DNA from: an uncultured Prevotella sp.
Lineage (GTDB): Bacteria; Bacteroidota; Bacteroidia; Bacteroidales; Bacteroidaceae
Length of the DNA stretch: 64,000 nucleotides
Assembly: GCA_937922435.1 (NCBI GenBank)
Contig: CAKZVT010000062.1
Span: 16,791-80,790 of the forward strand
Reading direction: 5' to 3'
Below are positions 1 through 8,088 of the stretch, piece by piece. Numbering within the stretch: position 1 is the first letter of the stretch; the number at the start of each line of letters is the position of its first letter. The notes beneath the pieces were generated by a model, which saw only the letters and a list, made by a program, of their open reading frames with translations, ran no database searches and had not been told where the DNA came from. The position numbers and the translations under genes were made by a program.

Positions 1-552
1 CCTGACGGAGTGCCCGACGGCGTAATCTCGCCCGAGTACGACCGCGTGCCCCTCGGCAACTCGCTGCCCCGCTACCAGTACGGCGGACAAATCAACGCTT
101 CATGGCGCGGCATCGACCTCAGCATGGCGTTCCAGGGCGTAGGCAGCCAGAAGTCTTACCTCGACCGTGCGATGGTAGAGCCGCTGCGCAACAACTACGG
201 CAACATCCCCGCAATACTCGAAGGCAAATACTGGAGTCCGTTCAACACCGACGAGCAGAACGCAAACGCTTTCTATCCCCGTCTGTCAAGCGTGTCGAAG
301 AGCAACAACTACGCTACGTCAGACCACTGGATTTTCGACGGTGGATACTTCCGTATGAAGAACATCACGCTCGGCTACACCCTGCCGCAGCAGTGGACAC
401 GCTACATCGGCATAGACCGCACACGCTTCTATGTCAGCGCGTCAGACCTGTTCTGCATCAGCGACTTCCCCGACGGGTGGGACCCTGAAATGGGAGTAAG
501 CTCTTATCCTATCACCACGTCAGTGGTATTCGGTATTCAAGTGACATTCTAA
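1..552 (+). CDS. SusC-like TonB-dependent outer-membrane transporter, C-terminal part
   Basis: The frame is open from base 1, so only the last 183 residues are in the window. The fragment has the pattern of closing beta-strands of a SusC/RagA barrel: alternating aromatic and polar residues, a segment on a poorly structured external loop (YWSPFNTDEQNANAFYPRL), and a final strand ending in Phe (FGIQVTF), as outer-membrane barrels usually end. SusC proteins import oligosaccharides through the outer membrane with TonB energy, under a SusD lid. The stop is 17 bp from the next gene, a SusD, which fixes the identification. Substrate cannot be read from this part. The GTG at base 10 is an internal codon, not a start. 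Confidence 0.93.
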   Translation, partial: PDGVPDGVISPEYDRVPLGNSLPRYQYGGQINASWRGIDLSMAFQGVGSQKSYLDRAMVEPLRNNYGNIPAILEGKYWSPFNTDEQNANAFYPRLSSVSKSNNYATSDHWIFDGGYFRMKNITLGYTLPQQWTRYIGIDRTRFYVSASDLFCISDFPDGWDPEMGVSSYPITTSVVFGIQVTF

Positions 553-569
553 AAAACCGCATACATACA

Positions 570-2294
570 ATGAAAACAAAGATATTAATGTCAGCTATGG
601 CGGCCGCCGGCCTTTGCCTTGCGTCGTGTGAGAGCATGGACCTTGTGCCCAAGATGGAAGGCAACACGGAGTCTTGGTACACCACCGAGACCGAGCTTAA
701 CTTGGCGGCAAACGATTTTTACATCCTCGGCTACTGGCAGGAGCCGCTCAACTCTTCGGAGCAGTGGACCGACAACACAACATACCGCCAGCAGAACCGT
801 AACCCGAACAGCAACGGCGCACTGCTCGACGGTACGCTCAACGGCCAGCAGTACGAGGTGTACGCCCTGTGGCAGCAGAGTTACAAGCTCATAGCACGCT
901 GCAACACCATGCTTGAGAACATACACAAGGCCGAGGGCAACGTGCCCGAGAACGTAATCAACCGCTACAAGGGCGAGGCTTACTTTTGCCGCGCCTGCAA
1001 GTATGCCGACCTTACGTTCTTCTACGGTGACGTGCCTTACATGGATAGGACTATGACTATTGACGAGGCGGAGAAGATGGGACGCCGTGACAAGAACGAG
1101 GTGAAGGAACTCACTTACGCCGACTTCGACAAGGCCATCGAGTACCTGCCTGAGTCATACGGCAACGAGGAAATACACGTTACGAAGGGCGCGGCCCTTG
1201 CCATGAAGGCGCGCTATGCCCTCTACATGCACGACTATGACATCGCCGAGGCTGCCGCAAAGCAGTGCATCGACCTTGGCATCTATTCTCTCTACGCAAG
1301 CTATGCCGACCTGTTCAAGCAGCAGACCAAGAACGTGCCCGAAAAGGTGTTTGTTTTGCCGCGTCTGGCATCGACCGACGTGTTCCTTGACTCTTGGTTC
1401 GTGAACAACGGCCTGCCCCGTAACGCCGGAGGCTACGGCTCTTACAATCCCTCTTGGGACTTGCTCGCCGCATACCTCTGCACCGACGGCCTGCCTATCG
1501 ACGAGTCGCCGCTCTTCGACCCCCGCAACCCGTTCGAGAACCGCGACCCTCGCTGTACGATGACAATCGTTGAGTTCGGCACGGAGCACTGCGGCTTCGA
1601 GTACGACCCAAGCCCTGCGGCTGAGGAAGTCATGAACTACAACACCGGCAAGATGCAGACCAACAACGACTCGCGCATCAACGCCCAGTACGCTTCGTTC
1701 AACGGACTGCTCTGGAAGAAGGGCATCGACGAAAGCTGGGTTGAGAACCGCGAAGTTGAGCAGGACTATGTAATAATAAGGTATGCCGACGTGCTCCTTA
1801 TCTACGCCGAGGCTCTCATCGAGCAGAACAAAGACCTTGATGTTGCAGCCGACTACATCAACCAGGTGCGTGCCCGCGCTTACGGTGTTGACAAGAGCGC
1901 GACCGACGCTTATCCCGCTGTCGTTGCCACAGACCAGGCGCAGATGCGCAAGGCTGTCCGCATAGAGCGCCGCATGGAGTTCGCAATGGAGAACCAGCGT
2001 CTGCAAGACCTCATGCGTTGGGATTTGGCTATCAAGGCGCTCAACGGCTACAACTACATCATGCTGCTGGATGCCGAGCAAGAACTTTCCGACGTTGTGA
2101 ACACTGGCAACTGGTTCTGGGGCATCACGCCGCAGATTGACGAGGACGGCCTCGCCGACTTCGCCCCGCTCTACAACAGAGGTCTATGCGCATACGGAGC
2201 AAAGCGCGTGTTCCCTGACCGCCAGATGCTGTGGCCCATTCCTACGCACGACACGCAGCTGAACCCCAATCTCGGCAACAACCCAGGTTATTAA
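570..2294 (+). CDS. SusD/RagB family glycan-binding outer-membrane lipoprotein
   Basis: 574 residues. The signal peptide ends in a lipobox (LASC, Cys20), followed by the usual SusD opening with acidic and aromatic residues. The middle has helix-rich TPR-like sequence (KARYALYMHDYDIAEAAAKQ) and the C-terminal motif of the family, arginine-rich RIERRMEFAMENQRLQDLMRW, then LNPNLGNNPGY at the end. SusD proteins cap the SusC barrel on the cell surface and hand oligosaccharides to it. It follows the SusC end by 17 bp and precedes a SusE/F-like lipoprotein by 18 bp, so these are one transcription unit. Substrate unknown; the downstream enzymes suggest a mixed alpha/beta glycoside. Family assignment is firm. 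Confidence 0.96.
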   Translation: MKTKILMSAMAAAGLCLASCESMDLVPKMEGNTESWYTTETELNLAANDFYILGYWQEPLNSSEQWTDNTTYRQQNRNPNSNGALLDGTLNGQQYEVYALWQQSYKLIARCNTMLENIHKAEGNVPENVINRYKGEAYFCRACKYADLTFFYGDVPYMDRTMTIDEAEKMGRRDKNEVKELTYADFDKAIEYLPESYGNEEIHVTKGAALAMKARYALYMHDYDIAEAAAKQCIDLGIYSLYASYADLFKQQTKNVPEKVFVLPRLASTDVFLDSWFVNNGLPRNAGGYGSYNPSWDLLAAYLCTDGLPIDESPLFDPRNPFENRDPRCTMTIVEFGTEHCGFEYDPSPAAEEVMNYNTGKMQTNNDSRINAQYASFNGLLWKKGIDESWVENREVEQDYVIIRYADVLLIYAEALIEQNKDLDVAADYINQVRARAYGVDKSATDAYPAVVATDQAQMRKAVRIERRMEFAMENQRLQDLMRWDLAIKALNGYNYIMLLDAEQELSDVVNTGNWFWGITPQIDEDGLADFAPLYNRGLCAYGAKRVFPDRQMLWPIPTHDTQLNPNLGNNPGY

Positions 2295-2312
2295 TCTTAA
2301 ACAAGTAAAACA

Positions 2313-3929
2313 ATGAAGAACAAGATATTATTCAGCGGCCTCAAGGCCGTGTCGTTGGGACTGCTCGCCTTCACGGCGGCGTCCTGCGACGACGATATAG
2401 ACAACTTCTTCTCCAAGAACCAGTCGGAAATCACCATCACCGAGTCGGGCGAATACATCAAGCTCGACGAGAGCAAACCCGACGAGGTGGCGTTGACCAT
2501 CGACTGGTCGCCGGCCCACGACTACGGCTACGACTACTACACCACGTACCAGTACGAGATTAGCGCAGGCAACGCGGCTACGGCCATCGAGGAGTATGAG
2601 GACGGCGGCGTGTTCCACCGCGAGTACACCAACGCCGAACTGCAAGAACTGCTTACCAACCAATTCGGCGTTGCTACGAGCACCGCAGTCGACATTACGT
2701 TCACCGTCACCGCATCGTTTGAAGGGCCTACGCTCAAAGTGCCAGATGTCGAGACGAAGACTGTGAAAATCAAGACATACGGCCCGAAGCAGTTTGTGGC
2801 CGACACCCTCTACATGGGCGGAACGGCCGTCGGTGAGCAGCGCGTAGAGCTGACCAAGAACGCCGCCGACGCACAAGTCTACAACTACACGGGCCGTCTC
2901 GAGGCAGGTACAATCAACTTCCCCGTAACCAATTTCGACGAGCACAACGCCATAGGCCCAGAGAACCCCGACACGCCCATCGAGCTTGGCGACATGCCGG
3001 CGGTAATCACCGACGAGACCGAGGCCAATTACTGGGTAGTGCCCAAGGCCGAGACCTACCGCGTTACGGTCAACCTGCGCGAGCACACCGTGCGCATAGT
3101 AGAGGCCGGAGCGGTGGTTGACGTCGACCAGATGTTCCTTGCCGGAACAGCCGTAGGCGACGAGCAGGTTGAAATCAAGCAGACGCTTGAGGACGAGAAC
3201 CTCTACGCTTGGCGCGGCGAGCTCAAGGCCGGTACGCTCTACCTGCCGCTCACCTTCGAGGGAACGCAGGAAATGGCGATTGTTCCTGCCGAAGCAGGCG
3301 ACACCGACATCCACGACGGCGGCCAGCAGAGCTTCGGCCAGGTGGCTACGTCTACCGCAGCTGCGAGCCGCAACTGGGAAATACCTGCCGACGGCACGTA
3401 CCGCATCGTGGTGAACAAGGAGGAGCATACCATCACCATCTACTCCGCAGCTACCGACCTGAAGAATAAGGTTGTAATCTTCAAGCGTACAAGCGGTGAG
3501 GCCAACGACAACTATACTTGCGAAGTAGAGGCTCTTTGGATATTCGGAGGCAGCAAGTATTTCAACGGCAGCAAGCCGAGCGATGTCGTCCTGACACAGA
3601 GTCTTGCCAACCCGAGAATGTTCGTCTACAAAGGCGAAGCATTGCAGGCGGACAATATCAAGTTCTGCGCTACAAATAACTGGAACAACGAGTACGCCTT
3701 CGGTTCAGGTTCAACGAGGGACATGCAGGCCGACGTTACCTTCGGCCAGAAGTATCAGCCGTTGTACGGCGGCCAGGGCGACAACCGTTACGCTTGGTTC
3801 AACATGCCTGAAGGCACTAACTACATCGAGGTGTACATCGGTTCGGAGCAGTATGACGAGACTGAAAACGCCCTTAGCAAGTGGTGGGCATTCGAAGACT
3901 CATACGTGATTTTCGACCAAAGAGATTAA
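2313..3929 (+). CDS. SusE/SusF-like surface glycan-binding lipoprotein
   Basis: 538 residues. Lipoprotein signal with Cys25 (TAASC) followed by DDDID, an acidic stretch of the type that sends Bacteroidetes lipoproteins to the cell surface. The N-terminal part (about 30-165) resembles the SusE N-terminal domain, with an Ig-like fold expected. Two tandem modules follow at about 168-270 and 272-378; each opens with a similar phrase (YMGGTAVGEQRVEL, MFLAGTAVGDEQVEI) and repeats the pattern G-x-L-x-A-G-T-x. A third related module with WIFGGSKYF and YKGEALQADNIKF ends the protein. This is the arrangement of SusE/SusF starch-binding proteins, which hold glycan at the surface. Binding specificity is not inferable. 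The position right after SusD supports the call. Confidence 0.85.
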   Translation: MKNKILFSGLKAVSLGLLAFTAASCDDDIDNFFSKNQSEITITESGEYIKLDESKPDEVALTIDWSPAHDYGYDYYTTYQYEISAGNAATAIEEYEDGGVFHREYTNAELQELLTNQFGVATSTAVDITFTVTASFEGPTLKVPDVETKTVKIKTYGPKQFVADTLYMGGTAVGEQRVELTKNAADAQVYNYTGRLEAGTINFPVTNFDEHNAIGPENPDTPIELGDMPAVITDETEANYWVVPKAETYRVTVNLREHTVRIVEAGAVVDVDQMFLAGTAVGDEQVEIKQTLEDENLYAWRGELKAGTLYLPLTFEGTQEMAIVPAEAGDTDIHDGGQQSFGQVATSTAAASRNWEIPADGTYRIVVNKEEHTITIYSAATDLKNKVVIFKRTSGEANDNYTCEVEALWIFGGSKYFNGSKPSDVVLTQSLANPRMFVYKGEALQADNIKFCATNNWNNEYAFGSGSTRDMQADVTFGQKYQPLYGGQGDNRYAWFNMPEGTNYIEVYIGSEQYDETENALSKWWAFEDSYVIFDQRD

Positions 3930-3945
3930 AACCATTTAAACAACA

Positions 3946-5697
3946 ATGACAATGAAAAATCTAAGAAAATACGGCTTAATGCTCCTTTCGGGCATGATGC
4001 TTACGTCTACACTCGTCGTCGGAACCTCGTGTTCCGACGATGACGACGCATCCTCGTCGACATCGGCCATCTGGGATGTGTCGGGCAACGATATCATAAC
4101 CATCAAGCCAGAGCGTTACAAGCTGTTGAGGCTGTATGAGTATGACGAGAACGGCAACAAAATTCCTATTGAGTATAACACTGAACTTGGAGGTGGCGGC
4201 CCTGTGCTCGACAACGAAGGCAACCCCGTGTACAAGACGAAGCTGCTCAACCCGATGCTGGGCTGGGTAGTCTACGGCGGACTTGGCGACGGCCTCATCG
4301 ACGACTTGGAGGAACAGTATTCCGACTTCGAGACGGCCGAGGGCCAGGACAACGTCTTCATGTACGGCGGCACGATGTACGTGCGCGGTGCTTGGAGCGA
4401 CTTTGAGCTCGAAGAAAACCATTACGTCTGGGACGACGATGACTGGACGGCTAACAATCTTGACAAGTACAAGCAAATCAAGCGTTTCCGCATGATGCGC
4501 GACATCGCGCAGAAGTACGGCATGAAGTTGGCCTTCACCTTCGTGGTAGCCAGCGAGGACAAACACTATAACTTCACGCCCGATTATGTAAAGGAGGCAG
4601 GCTGTGAAACTTACGAAGTTACGACTGGTAGCTTTAAGGGCTGGTCGCCTTATCCTGACGACCCCGTGTTCCAGGAGAAGTACGAGAAGTTTCTCACGGC
4701 TTTCGCCGAGAAGTTCAACGACCCCGACGTAACCCAGTTTGTCAGCGGCTTCGGCCTTGGCAAGTGGGGCGAGACCCACACCCTCAAGTACACAACGGGC
4801 GACGAGTCGCCACGCGAGGCTACAACCGAATGGATTTCCAGCCTCATGGCGCGCCTCTTCACGCGTGTGCCCATCGTCATCAACTACCACCGTTGCATAA
4901 TGTCTACCACCGACAAGGCCGGTGCCGACCTTAGCATGGCGGAGAAACTTATCGACATGTGCGTCAACAAGGGCTTCAGCCTGCGCCACGACGCGTTCGG
5001 CATGAAGGATTATTACCAGAACTGGGAGCGCGGCATTGCCACCAAGTACCGCTACATCCGGCCTATCATAATGGAAGGCGGATGGGTTGAGGCGCAGCAC
5101 AGCGGCTCTATCGGCGGCGACGGATATGCCAACTTCGCAGAGGTGCGCCAGGGCGAGTATGACGAGGCCAAGGGTGCCAACGTCAACATGATGGACTTTC
5201 GTTACTCCAACAACGTACACTCGGGCGAGACCCACTCTTGGTTCAACACGGCGTTCCCCCTCGTTAAGGAGTTCATCTCCGAGGGCGGCTACCGCCTCTT
5301 CCCCGACAGGGTTTCAGTGCCGCGCACGGCTAATGCGGGTGGCAAGGTTACGCTTGCACACCGCTGGATTAACCTCGGCTGGGGCTACTGCCCGACCAAC
5401 CTGCCGCAGTGGGACCAGAAGTACAAGGTATGCTTCGCCCTCTTGGACAAGGAGACGGGCGAGCCTCTGTACCGCTTCGTCGACCCGGCGCCCGAAATCA
5501 GCGACTGGGTGAAGGGCACGCCGCACTCTTACCGCACGTCGTTCAGCCTCACTGACGTTGCTCCCGGCGACTACACATGGGGCGTAGGCTTGGTTGACAC
5601 CACCAAGAACAACGAAATAGGTATTATCATCTCGGCCACCGACGAATGCCAGACACGCGACGGCTGGGTGAAAATATGTGATGTTACTGTTCATTGA
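3946..5697 (+). CDS. DUF4832-type surface lipoprotein, glycoside-hydrolase-like
   Basis: 583 residues. The lipoprotein signal ends at Cys29 (GTSC) followed by SDDDD, so it is probably surface exposed. The central part reads like a TIM-barrel: LLNPMLGWVVYGG at the start, KLAFTFVVASED, and FVSGFGLGKWGETHTLKY, where the GLGKWGE phrase resembles the active-site-like strand of DUF4832 proteins. A C-terminal beta-sandwich (about 455-583, VTLAHRWINLGWGY to the end) has the pattern of the DUF4832 domain. No characterised activity is recalled for the family, so glycan binding or hydrolysis is inference from the PUL context. The start at 3946 gives MTMKN; the second ATG at 3952 is equally possible. It lies 16 bp after the SusE/F-like gene and ends the binding-protein part of the operon. 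Confidence 0.75.
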   Translation: MTMKNLRKYGLMLLSGMMLTSTLVVGTSCSDDDDASSSTSAIWDVSGNDIITIKPERYKLLRLYEYDENGNKIPIEYNTELGGGGPVLDNEGNPVYKTKLLNPMLGWVVYGGLGDGLIDDLEEQYSDFETAEGQDNVFMYGGTMYVRGAWSDFELEENHYVWDDDDWTANNLDKYKQIKRFRMMRDIAQKYGMKLAFTFVVASEDKHYNFTPDYVKEAGCETYEVTTGSFKGWSPYPDDPVFQEKYEKFLTAFAEKFNDPDVTQFVSGFGLGKWGETHTLKYTTGDESPREATTEWISSLMARLFTRVPIVINYHRCIMSTTDKAGADLSMAEKLIDMCVNKGFSLRHDAFGMKDYYQNWERGIATKYRYIRPIIMEGGWVEAQHSGSIGGDGYANFAEVRQGEYDEAKGANVNMMDFRYSNNVHSGETHSWFNTAFPLVKEFISEGGYRLFPDRVSVPRTANAGGKVTLAHRWINLGWGYCPTNLPQWDQKYKVCFALLDKETGEPLYRFVDPAPEISDWVKGTPHSYRTSFSLTDVAPGDYTWGVGLVDTTKNNEIGIIISATDECQTRDGWVKICDVTVH

Positions 5698-6207
5698 TAT
5701 TAGGCTTCATCATGATTCGTTGGAGGGCGTTGCGGCATTTAAGCCGCAGCGCCCTCTTTGCAAAAAGCTGGCATCCATCCCAGTCGTCCCGAAGGGAGGG
5801 AGCTTGGCTGCCTTTGCAGTGGCGTATGGCTTCCGGTGTTTCCGCAACTCCTAACCAACTCTTTTTCAATATGCGGTCTTTTGCAAGGCAAAAGGCCGCA
5901 TATTAGTTGCTGAAAGGCCGCCTTTTGCATCGCAAAAGGCGGCCTTTCAGCAATCATTTGATTATCAGCGGCTTATCAGTCTCATTAGGTTCATCGGGCT
6001 TATTAGGCCAAATTAGCCTGATAGGCCATAATGCGCCTTATGCGCCCAAGCTGCGAAAGCATATCAAGCTCCCTCCCTTCGGGAGGGCTGGGGTGGGTGT
6101 CTAGTGGTGCTGGGGTGGGTGTTTCCTCTTTTTTATGTTATCTTAACCTATATATTTCGCGTACGCGTGCGTCATAAATAATGAAAACTTATACTGTAAA
6201 CCTTACG
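5698..6207. other. PUL gap filled by a composite repeat
   Basis: The gap between the DUF4832 gene and the FAD oxidoreductase carries almost no unique sequence. A degenerate C-rich arm (5779-5807), two hairpins (5868-5904 and 5907-5953), a GGCTTAT/GGCC tract (about 5970-6050) and a G-rich arm (6065-6100) follow one another. The last 60 bases are AT-rich with TATATTTC at about 6150, a weak match to the -7 box TAnnTTTG; this may be the promoter of the enzyme genes downstream. Short open frames here are translations of the repeat and are not called. Confidence 0.7.
5779..6121 (+). repeat. Composite G-rich/palindrome repeat, copy 1
   Basis: Order: degenerate left arm with TCCCGAAGGGAGGGAGCTTGG (5787-5807); hairpin 5868-5884/5888-5904; perfect 22-bp hairpin 5907-5928/5932-5953 with core GGCCGCC/GGCGGCC; TTTGATTATCA; GGCTTAT/GGCC tract; right arm with CCCTCCC TTC GGGAGGG and the G-run pattern GGGAGGGCTGGGGTGGG (6081-6097). 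A second partial CTGGGGTGGGTG lies at 6110-6121. The four G runs fit the usual G-quadruplex pattern. The same modules in the same order occur at 45243-45527, and in reverse order at 18013 and 23061. Confidence 0.85.
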
Positions 6208-8088
6208 ATGAAACGATTACTCATTACCGTTATCACATTGCTTTCGCTCCAGGCATCGTTCGCAGCCGACGTGCTCGTCGAGGCCGAGTCGTTCACCGAC
6301 AAGGGCGGATGGTCGGTAGACCAGCAGTTCATGGACCTCATGGGGTCTCCGTATCTAATCGCCCACGGCATGGGCGTGCCCGTGGCCGACGCTACGACTA
6401 CCGCCACGGTGCCCGAGGACGGGCGTTACCGCGTGTGGGTGCGCACGTACAACTGGACTGCGCCGTGGACTGATGCCAAAGGCCCGGGACGCTTCCGCGT
6501 AGGCGTGGGGCGCAGGTACAAGACTCCCGAACTGGGCTGCACGGGCGACCGCTGGCAGTGGCAGGACGGCGGTGTGGTAAAGCTCAAGAAGGGCGCGCAG
6601 CGCATCACGCTGACAGACAAGACCGGCTTCGACGGCCGTGTGGATGCCATACTGCTCACAACCGAGCTTGACAGCTCGCCCGAAGAGCGGTTCGGCACAG
6701 GCCACGACTGGCGTTTCGCCCTGCTCGGAGGCAAGCAGCCGCAGGCCAAGCAGTTCGACTTCGTCGTCATAGGCGGCGGCATCGCCGGCATGTGCGCAGC
6801 CGTTACGGCGGCACGCTTGGGCTGCCGCGTGGCCTTGGTAAACGACCGCCCCGTGCTCGGAGGCAACAACTCGTCGGAAGTACGCGTGCATCTCGGCGGC
6901 ATAATAGAGACCGGCCAGTATCCAGCCCTTGGCCGAATAATCCGCGAGTTCGGCCACAGCCGCGGCGGAAACGCCAAGCCAGGCTCTTATTACGAGGACG
7001 CCAAGAAAGACTCTTTCGTCCTCGCAGAGCCTGACGTGACGCTTTTTGCAGGCTGGCACGCTACGGGCGTAAAGGCTTCAGACGGTAAAATCTCTTCAGT
7101 TACAATACAAAACATCGAGACGGCGGAGCGCATCGTGCTCTCCGCCCCTCTCTTCAGCGACTGCACCGGCGACGGTTCTGTCGGCGTATGGGCCGGTGCC
7201 GACTTCGCGATGGGCCGCGAGGCGCGCTCCGACTACGGCGAGAGCATGGCGCCCGAGGCGGCCGACTCCACTGTGATGGGCGCGTCAATACAGTGGTATA
7301 GCGAGAAGTCGGGGCGCAAGAGCCGCTTCCCCGAGTTCTCGTATGGCGTTGAGTTCAACGAAGGCAACGCAGAAAAGGTGACTATGGGCGAATGGACTTG
7401 GGAGACGGGCATGAACCGCAACCAAATAACCGAGGCCGAGCGCATACGCGACTACGGGCTGCTGGTGGTCTACTCTAACTGGAGTTTCCTCAAGAACCAC
7501 GCCTCTTACCGCGCCGACTACGCGCAGCGCCGCCTTGCGTGGGTGGCTTACGTGCTGGGCAAACGCGAGTCGCGCCGCCTCCTCGGCGACTATGTGCTCG
7601 CGCAGGACGACATCGACAAGGACGTGCGCCATGAGGACGCGTCGTTCACAACGACGTGGGCCATCGACCTGCACTTCGCCGACTCCGTCAACTCGGCACG
7701 CTTCCCTGGCAACGAGTTCAAGACGCGCACCGTGCACCACTGGATACATCCCTACGCCGTGCCTTACCGTTGCCTCTACTCGCGCAACGTTGACAACCTA
7801 TTCATGGCAGGCCGCAACATCAGCTGCACGCACGTCGCGCTGGGCACTGTGCGCGTGATGCGCACCACGGGCATGATGGGCGAAGTCGTTGGAATGGCCG
7901 CCGCGCTGTGCAAGAAGTACAATACCACGCCGCGCGAGGTGTACCATCATCACCTGGCCGAGCTGCGCTCGCTCATGGAGAAGGGCGCGGGCCGCGCCGA
8001 TGCGCCCGACAACCAGCGCTTCAACGAACCTAACCAGACCCTGCCTTTGCCAAAGGCTTACATGAAATACAACAGCAAGCAGAAATGA
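6208..8088 (+). CDS. Exported FAD-dependent oxidoreductase with N-terminal carbohydrate-binding-like domain
   Basis: 626 residues from the ATG at 6208, chosen because MKRLLITVITLLSLQASFA is then a clean signal peptide; an in-frame ATG at 6181 would add nine residues. Residues about 20-165 form a beta-rich front (VLVEAESF, RYRVWVRTYNW, RFRVGVG) like accessory carbohydrate-binding modules. At about 183-215 comes a Rossmann dinucleotide motif, FVVIGGGIAGMCAAVTAARL, then VLGGNNSSEVRVHLGG, both typical of the FAD_oxidored (PF12831) family often found in PULs. Such proteins probably oxidise a sugar or glycoside in the periplasm, but no substrate is established for this type. Its stop overlaps the next start by 4 bp (ATGA), indicating translational coupling with the clan GH-D enzyme. 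Confidence 0.82.
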   Translation: MKRLLITVITLLSLQASFAADVLVEAESFTDKGGWSVDQQFMDLMGSPYLIAHGMGVPVADATTTATVPEDGRYRVWVRTYNWTAPWTDAKGPGRFRVGVGRRYKTPELGCTGDRWQWQDGGVVKLKKGAQRITLTDKTGFDGRVDAILLTTELDSSPEERFGTGHDWRFALLGGKQPQAKQFDFVVIGGGIAGMCAAVTAARLGCRVALVNDRPVLGGNNSSEVRVHLGGIIETGQYPALGRIIREFGHSRGGNAKPGSYYEDAKKDSFVLAEPDVTLFAGWHATGVKASDGKISSVTIQNIETAERIVLSAPLFSDCTGDGSVGVWAGADFAMGREARSDYGESMAPEAADSTVMGASIQWYSEKSGRKSRFPEFSYGVEFNEGNAEKVTMGEWTWETGMNRNQITEAERIRDYGLLVVYSNWSFLKNHASYRADYAQRRLAWVAYVLGKRESRRLLGDYVLAQDDIDKDVRHEDASFTTTWAIDLHFADSVNSARFPGNEFKTRTVHHWIHPYAVPYRCLYSRNVDNLFMAGRNISCTHVALGTVRVMRTTGMMGEVVGMAAALCKKYNTTPREVYHHHLAELRSLMEKGAGRADAPDNQRFNEPNQTLPLPKAYMKYNSKQK